Source: DAOVDI01 sp965373045 (GTDB taxonomy: Bacteria; Acidobacteriota; Aminicenantia; Aminicenantales; Aminicenantaceae). Taken from it: a stretch of DNA of 7,796 nucleotides. The stretch is taken from positions 1 to 7,796 of the forward strand of contig CBDVEQ010000128.1 of assembly GCA_965373045.1 (NCBI GenBank), in the 5' to 3' direction. Position numbers and translations under genes: made by a program. The notes under the pieces were generated by a model that saw only the letters and a program-made list of their open reading frames with translations, was not told the origin of the DNA and made no database searches. Below, one piece after another: positions 1 through 6,317 of the stretch; position 1 is the stretch's first letter; each line of letters begins with the position of its first letter.

Positions 1-410
1 TGCTTCACCACTTTTTCCTTCTCGGGTTCTTTAATCTCTTCTTCTTTTTTTATCTCTTCTGTTTTTAGCTCTTCCGCCTTGACCACTTCTTCTTGGAGGA
101 CCTCTTCTCGAGGAAGTTCCCCCTCCACCAACTGAACAAGGCTTTCATGAACATATCCGGTTAAAGGGTCGCCTCCCTCGAGTTCAAATCGAATTTTATA
201 CCACTCTCTCTCTTTTCCGCTTGATTCAAGAATTGTCCCCAGTGGAAACTGTTTAATAATAGCACTCCCAATATCGGGCTTAATACGAACATTGGCCAGC
301 TCGATGACAACCCTCAGCTTCATCCCAACCTCCTGCCCGACTATGGAAAAAGGAAGGAGTAAAATTACAGTAAAACAGATTACGATAACCTTCAAGATTG
401 ATTTTTTCAT
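1..410 (-). CDS. Exported bacterial SH3-like domain protein with Glu/Lys-rich tail (3' end outside window)
   Basis: The reading frame runs from an ATG (complement of 408-410) to the window edge without a stop, giving 136 residues of a longer protein. Residues 1 to about 25 form a signal peptide: MKK, then a hydrophobic run (ILKVIVICFTVILLLPF), with likely cleavage near Gly25. Residues about 32-97 look like a bacterial SH3 (SH3_3-type) fold, with the typical ANVRIKPD segment, a 'G-T-I-L' strand, an E-W-Y-K-I core and a closing G-Y-V-H-x-S-L. From about residue 98 the chain becomes a highly charged stretch rich in Glu and Lys with a few Pro, likely a flexible or helical linker. Such modules usually bind peptidoglycan or envelope partners; that role is family knowledge, not shown here. 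What follows the linker is unknown, so the full function cannot be assigned. A GAGG Shine-Dalgarno (complement of 420-423) lies 9 bases before the ATG. Confidence 0.8.
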   Translation of the reverse strand, partial: MKKSILKVIVICFTVILLLPFSIVGQEVGMKLRVVIELANVRIKPDIGSAIIKQFPLGTILESSGKEREWYKIRFELEGGDPLTGYVHESLVQLVEGELPREEVLQEEVVKAEELKTEEIKKEEEIKEPEKEKVVK

Positions 411-438
411 TATTTGCGGCCTCGTCCGTATATTGTTG

Positions 439-467
439 ATTATAAAAGAGGTCATTTTTCATGTCAA
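439..467 (-). promoter_or_regulatory. Consensus sigma-70 promoter for the SH3-like gene
   Basis: On the minus strand the sequence reads TTGACA (complement of 462-467), a 17-base spacer, then TATAAT (complement of 439-444): 12 of 12 consensus bases at the optimal spacing. The predicted transcription start is near 432, giving a leader of about 22 bases that contains the GAGG ribosome binding site. This suggests strong, possibly unregulated transcription unless a repressor covers it. Confidence 0.8.
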
Positions 468-494
468 GACAACGGAACCCGGCTTGAATATATT
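466..494 (+). promoter_or_regulatory. Candidate sigma-70 promoter for the DUF1573 operon
   Basis: AAGACA (466-471), a 17-base spacer and TATATT (489-494) match the -35 and -10 consensus at 4/6 and 5/6. The start would be near 501, with a leader of about 40 bases. Its -35 box shares two bases with the -35 box of the divergent SH3-like gene promoter. A weaker alternative, TTGCCT (495-500) and TAATAT (518-523) with 17-base spacing, would place the start almost on the ribosome binding site and is less convincing. Confidence 0.4.
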
Positions 495-541
495 TTGCCT
501 CCTGATGGAAAACATGCTAATATTTTGAAAAGGAGAAAAGT

Positions 542-1327
542 GTGCATATACAATATTTGCATAAAAAGGTCATTTATTTCCTTGGCATTTCAATATGTCT
601 GCTGCTCATCTCAGGATCCGTTTACGCCGGCCAAGCACCAAGGATCCATTTCAAACAAGACACTTGGGATTTTGGCCCGATAAAACAGGGAAAGAACCTG
701 ACCCACACCTTTATATTCACCAACATTGGAGATGAAACCCTCAAGATAGCAAAAGTTCTTACATCATGCGGATGCACAGCTGCCCTTTTATCAAAAAAAA
801 TCTATGAAGCCGGGGAAAAAGGGGAAATCAAGGTCACATTCAACACACGAGGTTATGAGGGAGAAGTCTCTAAATATTTATATGTAAAATCGAACGATCC
901 CAAACAACCGAATAAAATGTTGACCGTTTCTGCCTCGATCGACGTTCCTCCCCGCCCAAAGATCGAATTGAACCGATACAGTATCGACCTGGGTCTGATA
1001 TTGGAAGGAGAGGAGATACAGGTAAACAGCAAAATCCAGAACAAGGGAGAAAAAGAATTAAGTGTAATACTCAGCCACAGGGATGCTGATTTTTTCTTCG
1101 AAGGGAAAAAGATAACATCCGCACTGAAGATCAAACCTAAAAAAAGCAAGGAAATCACGTTCAAGATCTCGACCGGACAGAAAAACGGGCCTATCAGAGA
1201 ATATGTTCTGATGCGGTCAAATGACTCAATGAGACCCAATCTATCGCTCTATTTAAGTGGATATGTGGTATCCAAACAACAGCTTAAAGAGTTGTTTGAT
1301 AAATATAATAATATTATTCGAAAATGA
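542..1327 (+). CDS. Secreted DUF1573 protein with two Ig-like domains
   Basis: This is a 261-residue exported protein. It begins at a GTG preceded by AGGAG (531-535) at 6 bases, and this start gives a well-formed signal peptide (basic HKK, hydrophobic core about residues 10-25, VYA cleavage site ending at Ala29). The mature part opens with the DUF1573 hallmark: the strand 'W-D-F-G-x-I-K-Q-G', a 'F-x-N-I-G' turn, then T-S-C-G-C-T with Cys76 and Cys78. This first beta-sandwich spans about residues 34-131. A second Ig/ASH-like repeat without cysteines runs from about 138 to 243 (I-D-L-G-x-I-x-E-G opening, a 'N-K-G' turn, ending L-S-G-Y). A short polar helix closes the protein. The family is common in Gram-negative envelopes, but no biochemical role is firmly established and I assign none. 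It is the first gene of a tight operon with the YggT and DUF167 genes; its stop overlaps the next start as ATGA. Confidence 0.85.
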   Translation: MHIQYLHKKVIYFLGISICLLLISGSVYAGQAPRIHFKQDTWDFGPIKQGKNLTHTFIFTNIGDETLKIAKVLTSCGCTAALLSKKIYEAGEKGEIKVTFNTRGYEGEVSKYLYVKSNDPKQPNKMLTVSASIDVPPRPKIELNRYSIDLGLILEGEEIQVNSKIQNKGEKELSVILSHRDADFFFEGKKITSALKIKPKKSKEITFKISTGQKNGPIREYVLMRSNDSMRPNLSLYLSGYVVSKQQLKELFDKYNNIIRK

Positions 1328-1647
1328 TATTTCTCGCAAACTTTCTTCTGGCGATCTCAAAGATCCTTCATCTTCTTTTGATGATCTATATGTGGATCCT
1401 TATCTTACGTGCTGTTTTTTCCTGGATCCCGGTCCCTTCACTCCGTCCCCTGGCTATCATCCTCTACAATCTGACAGAGCCGCTGCTCAAACCCATCCGC
1501 AGATATGTCCCCCCTTATAAAATGGGAGGCCTTGATCTCAGTCCTATGATCCTTATTATCCTGATCTTGTTCATAGACACATTCTTGATCAAATCCTTAG
1601 CCCTCTATGCCCATCATATGCTGAGGCAAAGCACATGGAATCTTTGA
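1324..1647 (+). CDS. YggT family integral membrane protein
   Basis: This 107-residue protein is a single-repeat YggT (Ycf19-like) protein. The first membrane helix covers about residues 2-34 and runs into the family motif R-A-V-F-S-W-I-P. Next is the conserved T-E-P-L-L-K-P-I-R-R-Y-V-P-P segment, then G-G-L-D-L-S-P-M at the mouth of a second long hydrophobic helix (about 72-97). E. coli YggT is a tandem duplication of this unit; a single-unit form of about 100 residues is usual in many other bacteria, so the protein is not truncated. Relatives have been linked to membrane or thylakoid organisation and osmotic protection, but the molecular role is uncertain. The start codon lies inside the DUF1573 stop (ATGA) and has no recognisable Shine-Dalgarno sequence, so translation is probably coupled to the upstream gene. 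Confidence 0.88.
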   Translation: MIFLANFLLAISKILHLLLMIYMWILILRAVFSWIPVPSLRPLAIILYNLTEPLLKPIRRYVPPYKMGGLDLSPMILIILILFIDTFLIKSLALYAHHMLRQSTWNL

Positions 1648-1877
1648 TTATTAACGTCAGAGTTCAGCCAAAATCCAAACAGCAGAAGATCGAAAAGCTC
1701 GACAGCTCTCAATACAAAGTCTGGGTTCACGCAGCGCCGGATAAAGGGAACGCCAATAAGGAAGTCATTAAACTCCTGGCAAAATATTTCCATCTTCCCC
1801 CATCTTGTTTGACCATTATGGCTGGACAGTCTTCCAGAAATAAGCGGATAGAAATTTGTAACCTGGGTTCGTCTTAA
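1635..1877 (+). CDS. DUF167 / YggU family protein
   Basis: This 80-residue cytoplasmic protein has the DUF167 fold signature: an opening beta strand followed by V-Q-P-K-S-K, the central 'V-H-A-A-P-D-K-G-N-A-N-K' motif with the helix E-V-I-K-L-L-A-K-Y-F, and a final 'G-Q-S-S-R-N-K-R-I-E-I' segment. The length of 80 is at the short end of the usual range, and the protein ends soon after the last strand. The function of the family is unknown. The ATG overlaps the YggT reading frame by 13 bases and has its own GAGG (1623-1626) 8 bases upstream. YggT and YggU genes are neighbours in many proteobacteria, E. coli included, so the pairing supports both calls. Confidence 0.88.
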   Translation: MESLIINVRVQPKSKQQKIEKLDSSQYKVWVHAAPDKGNANKEVIKLLAKYFHLPPSCLTIMAGQSSRNKRIEICNLGSS

Positions 1878-2028
1878 ATGTAAAAAATGACGGCATAAAT
1901 ATGAAAATCTCTTTCTCTTGATGAGAAACTATCATTTCAACATACGTTATAAGAATACAGAGAAAAATGTTGCTTGCGGGTCTTTTTTTTAATATATTTG
2001 AATCATAAAGCTTGAAGAGGAGCAAAAA
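1878..2028. other. AT-rich intergenic region before the Usp gene
   Basis: This 151-base gap holds a short inverted repeat TTTCTC-TTGAT-GAGAAA (1912-1928) with no T-run after it, so it is not a convincing terminator. A T8 tract (1983-1990) has no clear stem in front of it. The right half carries the candidate promoter and ribosome binding site of the Usp gene. No small gene is supported. Confidence 0.6.
1970..1998 (+). promoter_or_regulatory. Candidate sigma-70 promoter for usp-dprA-topA
   Basis: TTGCTT (1970-1975), a 17-base spacer that includes a T8 tract, and TATATT (1993-1998) match the -35 and -10 consensus at 4/6 and 5/6. The start would fall near 2005, giving a leader of about 24 bases that contains the strong GAGGAG ribosome binding site at 2017-2022, 6 bases before the ATG at 2029. 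The match is moderate in an AT-rich stretch, so it could be chance. Confidence 0.4.
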
Positions 2029-2904
2029 ATGTCAAAATTCCTGAAAAAAATTCTATGGGCAACAGATTTTTCAGAAGAATCTCAGGAGGCTCTGCTTCAT
2101 GTACAAGCTTTTAAAAAAACATTCAATGCTGAATTGATCGCGCTGCACGTGGCTCCGGATTTTTCTCCTGCTCTTTACGATACTGCTTCGGTTATTCGCG
2201 GAGAACTTACCAAGCGAGTCGCTGCCTTTAAAAAAAGGGCAGAACAACAGCTGGCTCAACTGAAGAAATCCAAAAACATCTCATTCAAAACCATCATAAA
2301 AGAAGGCAATGCATCAAAAATGATTATCCAAACAGCGGAAGAAGAGGAGGTCGACCTTATCATCATGGGAAGAAAGGGGCAGTCCGCTATTGAAAAATTT
2401 TTCATTGGAAGCATCGCCAACCAGGTACTTAGAAATTCCCGTGTCCCTGTACTCCTTACCAAGAAAAAAAGCGGAAATCCCCGTTTTAAAAAAATATTGG
2501 TCCCGACAGATTTCTCCCCCCAAGAAGAGATCGAGCAGGATTATGCATGGAAGCTGGCAAAAGGATTTGATTCCGCGCTGACGCTTCTCTACGTCCTTGA
2601 GCTTCATGACTACGAATTTCCTCCAAGAGTCATTGAAGAAATGTTTGACTCTGTTCTCAAACAATTGAGGAAAAGAAAGAAAAAAGAACACGAAGACATC
2701 AAAATCTCTGAAGATGTGCACAGAGCCATCAATACATCCGTCGGGATCGCCGACTATGCCGAGACCCATAAATATGACATGATCGTTATCTCCACAAGCG
2801 TCCACAGCAAACTGGAACGCTTTTTTCTTGGCAATATCACAGAAAAGATCTTTTCTTATAGTAATATCCCCATCTTTGCCATTCCCCCTGTTCAAAACGA
2901 CTGA
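2029..2904 (+). CDS. Tandem-domain universal stress protein (UspA family)
   Basis: This 291-residue cytoplasmic protein contains two UspA folds. Domain 1 covers about residues 5-145 and opens with I-L-W-A-T-D-F-S. Domain 2 covers about 153-287 and opens with I-L-V-P-T-D-F-S. Domain 1 has the complete nucleotide-binding motif G-2x-G-9x-G-S: Gly114, Gly117, Gly127 and Ser128. The aligned positions in domain 2 are Ser255, Val258, Gly268 and Asn269, so the second motif has lost two glycines and the hydroxyl residue, while the flanking 'S-K-L-E-R-F-F-L-G-N' still aligns. The protein therefore probably binds ATP or a similar nucleotide through one half only. Usp proteins respond to stress and growth arrest, but the specific partner is not predictable. 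GAGGAG lies 6 bases before the ATG. The stop is one base ahead of the probable DprA start, so the two are likely co-transcribed. Confidence 0.9.
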   Translation: MSKFLKKILWATDFSEESQEALLHVQAFKKTFNAELIALHVAPDFSPALYDTASVIRGELTKRVAAFKKRAEQQLAQLKKSKNISFKTIIKEGNASKMIIQTAEEEEVDLIIMGRKGQSAIEKFFIGSIANQVLRNSRVPVLLTKKKSGNPRFKKILVPTDFSPQEEIEQDYAWKLAKGFDSALTLLYVLELHDYEFPPRVIEEMFDSVLKQLRKRKKKEHEDIKISEDVHRAINTSVGIADYAETHKYDMIVISTSVHSKLERFFLGNITEKIFSYSNIPIFAIPPVQND

Positions 2905-2905
2905 T

Positions 2906-4006
2906 GTGGAAGAAGACCTCATTTACTGGATCGCTGTCAATAATGTCCTGTCGGAATATTTAGAACCCACTCGCAAGATCATCGATTATTTTTCTCCCAT
3001 AAAAAAGGTTTTATACGCTGAAAAGAAAGACTTGCTGTCTCTTGGCCTTGACAAAAAGACAGTAGGTGTTTTACTGTCTTCAAAAAGTCTTGATCAGGCA
3101 AAAAAAGAAATTGATTGGCTTAAAAAAAAAGGATATACTCCGCTTTCTTTCAGGGATCAGAAATATCCTGCTCTTTTGCGAGAAACATTTAACCCTCCAC
3201 TCGTCTTGTATTGTGCCGGAAGGGTTGAAACCCTGGAAAAACCTTCCGTATCCCTGGTTGGAGCCCGTAAACCAACCCCTTACGGGAGAGCCGTTGCTGA
3301 AAATTTGGCCAGCCAACTGGCTTCAAAAGGCCTTGTGATCGTAAGCGGCATGGCCCGGGGAGTCGATTCGATCGCTCACTGGGGAGCACTTAAAGGAGGC
3401 AGAACAATAGCTGTGTTAGGATCAGGATTAAACAACATATACCCCCCGGAAAACCACAGGCTTTTTAAGAAGATCACAGAAACAGGAGTTGTAGTGACAG
3501 AGTATTCAAAAGACAGCCCCCCGCTTGGACGCCATTTTCCGATGAGAAATAGGATCATCAGCGGACTTTCACTCGCATCGGTCGTTTTAGAAGCAACGCT
3601 AAAAAGCGGCTCTCTGATCACAGCACAACTGGCGCTGGATCAAAACAGGGAAGTAATGGCTGTGCCCGGAAACATCACATCAAAGCTCAGCCAGGGGACA
3701 AATTGGCTGATCCAGAATGGGGCAAAAGCCATCACATCCTGGGAAGATGTGGTAGAAGAATTTCCGGAACCCTATAAAGAACAATTCTCACAAAAAAAGC
3801 ACAAAATAAAGGAGATCGGCCCCTCGCTCTCACCCCGGGAAAAAGTCATCTATGATCTTCTGAAAACGGATTCTGTAACCCATATTGATGAACTTGTTAC
3901 ATCCTGTTCTCTTTCTGTGCCTGAAGCGCTATCGATTCTGTTAAAACTGGAGCTTGAAGATATGATCCATCAGTCACCTGGAAAATTTTATCAGAGGAAA
4001 CTTTAA
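2906..4006 (+). CDS. dprA: DNA-processing protein DprA (Smf)
   Basis: DprA binds single-stranded DNA and loads RecA on it during transformation and recombination in the cytoplasm. From the GTG at 2906 the protein has 366 residues, normal for the family. Residues 1-70 resemble the N-terminal helical (SAM/HhH-like) region, with the typical opening L-I-Y-W-I-A. The Rossmann core (about 75-285) shows S-L-V-G-A-R-K-P (116-123), S-G-M-A-R-G-V-D-S-I-A-H (147-158), G-S-G-L-N-N-I-Y-P-P-E-N (172-183), F-P-M-R-N-R-I-I-S-G-L-S (211-222), K-S-G-S-L-I-T-A (233-240) and V-P-G-N (253-256). A winged-helix domain ends the protein (about 308-366). An in-frame ATG at 2828 would add 26 residues buried in the Usp gene, with no family similarity, so GTG 2906 is preferred. 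It has no clear Shine-Dalgarno sequence and sits one base after the Usp stop, pointing to translational coupling. The stop overlaps the topA start (TAATG). Confidence 0.93.
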   Translation: MEEDLIYWIAVNNVLSEYLEPTRKIIDYFSPIKKVLYAEKKDLLSLGLDKKTVGVLLSSKSLDQAKKEIDWLKKKGYTPLSFRDQKYPALLRETFNPPLVLYCAGRVETLEKPSVSLVGARKPTPYGRAVAENLASQLASKGLVIVSGMARGVDSIAHWGALKGGRTIAVLGSGLNNIYPPENHRLFKKITETGVVVTEYSKDSPPLGRHFPMRNRIISGLSLASVVLEATLKSGSLITAQLALDQNREVMAVPGNITSKLSQGTNWLIQNGAKAITSWEDVVEEFPEPYKEQFSQKKHKIKEIGPSLSPREKVIYDLLKTDSVTHIDELVTSCSLSVPEALSILLKLELEDMIHQSPGKFYQRKL

Positions 4007-6246
4007 TGGCAAAACATTTGGTTATCGTTGAATCCCCCGCCAAGGCAAAAACTCTCAGTCGCTATATCGGAAATGACTATCTTGTGATGGCATCTATAGG
4101 CCACATCCGCGACCTTCCCAAAAAAAAACTGGGTGTTGACATTGAAAATGATTTTTTACCTGAATACATCCTGATACCTGAACGTAAAAAATTGGTTTCA
4201 GAATTGCAGCAGTCGGCAAAAGACATGGAGTCCGTGTTCCTCGCCGCTGATCCCGACAGAGAAGGAGAAGCCATATGTTGGCACCTCTCTAAGATCCTGG
4301 AAAAATACAACCAGAACATCCACCGTGTAATGTTCAATGAGATCACAAAAAGAGCCGTACAGAATGCATTTCTGAATCCTGGACGGATAGATCAGGACAA
4401 AATAAAAGCCCAGCAGACCCGAAGGATCCTGGACAGACTAGTCGGGTATCTGATCAGCCCTTTGTTGTGGAAAAAAGTCGGGCGGGGATTGAGTGCAGGC
4501 CGCGTCCAGTCCATAGCAGTCCGATTGATCTGCGAACGGGAAAAAGAAATAAAAGATTTTAATCCTGAAGAATACTGGACGATCACTGCATCTCTGGAGG
4601 CATCCAACCCTCCTGTTTTTACCGCAAGCTTAGTTAAAATCGCCGATAAGAAAGTAAAAGTAGAAAACAAGGAGCAGGCCGGCACTATCGTAAATGACCT
4701 GAATTCCCTCCCCTTTACTCTTAAGGATATCACCGTCAAGGCAAAAACAAAAAATCCTCCTCCTCCCTATATCACAAGCAGCCTCCAGCAGGACGCTTTC
4801 CGCTTGCGTCGATTCTCAATAAAAAAAACCATGGTCATTGCACAGCACCTTTACGAAGGCTTGGAGATAGGCAGCCGGGGTCATGTGGGATTGATCACAT
4901 ACATGCGAACGGATTCTGTGCGGGTTTCCAATGAAGCGATGAATTCAGCGAGAGACTTCATCCAAAATAACTACAGCAATGCCTATATCCCGGAAAAACC
5001 CCGGGTATACAAGAATAAAAAACAAACACAAGATGCCCATGAAGCCGTACGTCCGACTTCCTTTGACCTTCCTCCAGAACTAGTCAAGCCTTTCCTGAAC
5101 AAAGATGACTATAAACTGTATACAATGATCTGGAACCGGTTTATAGCTTCTCAGATGAGTCCTGCCCTTATTGAGGAAACCAGCTTTGATATCCGTGCAG
5201 GAAAATACCAGTTCAAAGCAAAAGGAGAAGTTATTAAATTCGACGGCTTCCTAAAACTTTATCAAAAGCAGGATAAAGAAGAAAATGCGGACAAGAAAGA
5301 TAAGACCCTGCCCAAAGCCGAGGCGGGAGAAATACTCAAGCTCCACGATATCGAATCCAAACAAAATTTCACACAGCCCCCCCCTCGATATACCGAAGGA
5401 AGCCTTGTCAAAGAGCTGGAAACACGGGGAATAGGGCGGCCCAGTACCTATGCCCCCATCATTGCAACGATTCAGGGCCGCACCTATGTCATCAAAGAAC
5501 AGGGAAAGTTCATCCCGACAGAGCTGGGTCTTTTTGTGAATGATTATTTGATAGAAAACTTCCCTGAGCTGATGGAATTTGAGTTCACATCCAGCTTTGA
5601 AGAAATCCTGGACCATATTAGCGAAGGACAGCAGGACTGGCAGCTTTATCTTAAATCTTGCTACACTCTTCTCAAAAACAACCTGGACAAGGCCATGAAA
5701 GAAGAAAGTATAAAGCCTAAAGGGATTCCTTCTGAGGAAAACTGTCCGGAGTGCGGAAAACCGCTGGTTATCAAAGAAGGCCGCTACGGACGTTTCAAAG
5801 CCTGTACCGGTTATCCCGACTGCACATACAAACAGAGTATAACCAAAAAGAAAGCCACTCCTCTCGATGAAAAATGTCCGGAATGCGGATCTCAACTCGT
5901 CCTTCGCCATGGAAAATACGGGCCGTTCACCGCGTGTTCTAACTACCCAGAATGCAAATATATAAAAAAAGAGAGCAAAGACACAGGCATTGCTTGTCCG
6001 GAAGAAGGCTGCGGCGGAACGATCATCCAGAAAAAAACCCGAAAAGGAAAAATCTTTTTTGGCTGCAGCAATTTCCCAAAATGCAAATATGCCACGTGGG
6101 ATGAGCCTGTCGATCAACCCTGCCCGGAATGCGGAAGGCATTTTATCCTCAAAAAAAGGCGGATCAAAGAAAATCCCACTCTTTACTGCAGCAGCGATAA
6201 CTGCGCTTACGAAGAAGAAGCGGATAATCCAACACCTCAAGAATAG
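4006..6246 (+). CDS. topA: DNA topoisomerase I (type IA) with four C-terminal zinc fingers
   Basis: This 746-residue enzyme relaxes negative supercoils by cutting one strand and passing the other. The TOPRIM domain starts at the N-terminus with catalytic Glu9 in V-E-S-P-A-K-A and the metal-binding D-P-D-R-E-G-E at 82-88. The decatenation region follows with 'G-R-G-L-S-A-G-R-V-Q-S'. The active-site tyrosine is Tyr299 in G-L-I-T-Y-M-R-T-D-S. Further core motifs include D-A-H-E-A-V-R-P-T and 'G-I-G-R-P-S-T-Y-A'. Four Cys4 zinc modules close the chain: Cys580/583/600/606, 624/627/644/650, 664/669/687/693 and 706/709/728/733. The third uses a wider C-x4-C knuckle and the fourth has a longer loop with a shorter final C-x4-C. 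The ATG overlaps the dprA stop by one base and has GAGG (3994-3997) 8 bases upstream. All catalytic residues are present and nothing suggests a defect. Confidence 0.97.
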   Translation: MAKHLVIVESPAKAKTLSRYIGNDYLVMASIGHIRDLPKKKLGVDIENDFLPEYILIPERKKLVSELQQSAKDMESVFLAADPDREGEAICWHLSKILEKYNQNIHRVMFNEITKRAVQNAFLNPGRIDQDKIKAQQTRRILDRLVGYLISPLLWKKVGRGLSAGRVQSIAVRLICEREKEIKDFNPEEYWTITASLEASNPPVFTASLVKIADKKVKVENKEQAGTIVNDLNSLPFTLKDITVKAKTKNPPPPYITSSLQQDAFRLRRFSIKKTMVIAQHLYEGLEIGSRGHVGLITYMRTDSVRVSNEAMNSARDFIQNNYSNAYIPEKPRVYKNKKQTQDAHEAVRPTSFDLPPELVKPFLNKDDYKLYTMIWNRFIASQMSPALIEETSFDIRAGKYQFKAKGEVIKFDGFLKLYQKQDKEENADKKDKTLPKAEAGEILKLHDIESKQNFTQPPPRYTEGSLVKELETRGIGRPSTYAPIIATIQGRTYVIKEQGKFIPTELGLFVNDYLIENFPELMEFEFTSSFEEILDHISEGQQDWQLYLKSCYTLLKNNLDKAMKEESIKPKGIPSEENCPECGKPLVIKEGRYGRFKACTGYPDCTYKQSITKKKATPLDEKCPECGSQLVLRHGKYGPFTACSNYPECKYIKKESKDTGIACPEEGCGGTIIQKKTRKGKIFFGCSNFPKCKYATWDEPVDQPCPECGRHFILKKRRIKENPTLYCSSDNCAYEEEADNPTPQE

Positions 6247-6255
6247 ACCGCCTGC

Positions 6256-6285
6256 TCGCCATACATACACCTTTTCCAGTATAAT
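6256..6285 (+). promoter_or_regulatory. Candidate promoter for xerC
   Basis: In the 71-base gap after topA, a perfect TATAAT (6280-6285) is preceded by TCGCCA (6256-6261), a 4/6 match to the -35 consensus with 18-base spacing. The start would be near 6292, about 26 bases before the xerC ATG. The gap has no hairpin, so read-through from topA is also likely. Confidence 0.35.
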
Positions 6286-6317
6286 ATTTTAGCGCAGATC
6301 CTTGACACGGCGTTACA

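Noticed and set aside
1307..1318. Perfect 12-base palindrome AATAATATTATT.
   Set aside because: It lies inside the 3' end of the DUF1573 coding sequence (codons for N-N-I-I) and is expected from AT-rich codon use.
1912..1928. Inverted repeat TTTCTC/GAGAAA after the DUF167 gene as a possible terminator.
   Set aside because: The stem is only 6 pairs, mostly A-T, and no T-run follows it.
1983..1990. T8 tract as the tail of an intrinsic terminator for the DUF1573-YggT-YggU operon.
   Set aside because: No stable stem precedes it; the tract fits better as spacer DNA within the candidate Usp promoter.
2828..2905. Extension of dprA to the in-frame ATG at 2828.
   Set aside because: The added 26 residues overlap the Usp coding region and do not resemble a DprA N-terminus; the GTG at 2906 gives the expected length and start.
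2314..2922. A 202-codon open frame on the minus strand opposite the Usp gene.
   Set aside because: It is an antisense shadow of a well-supported Usp gene, without family signature.
5251..6270. A 339-codon open frame on the minus strand opposite the 3' part of topA.
   Set aside because: It lies entirely antisense to conserved topA codons, has a Phe/Ala-rich composition typical of the complement of Lys/Glu-rich coding, and shows no recognisable domain.
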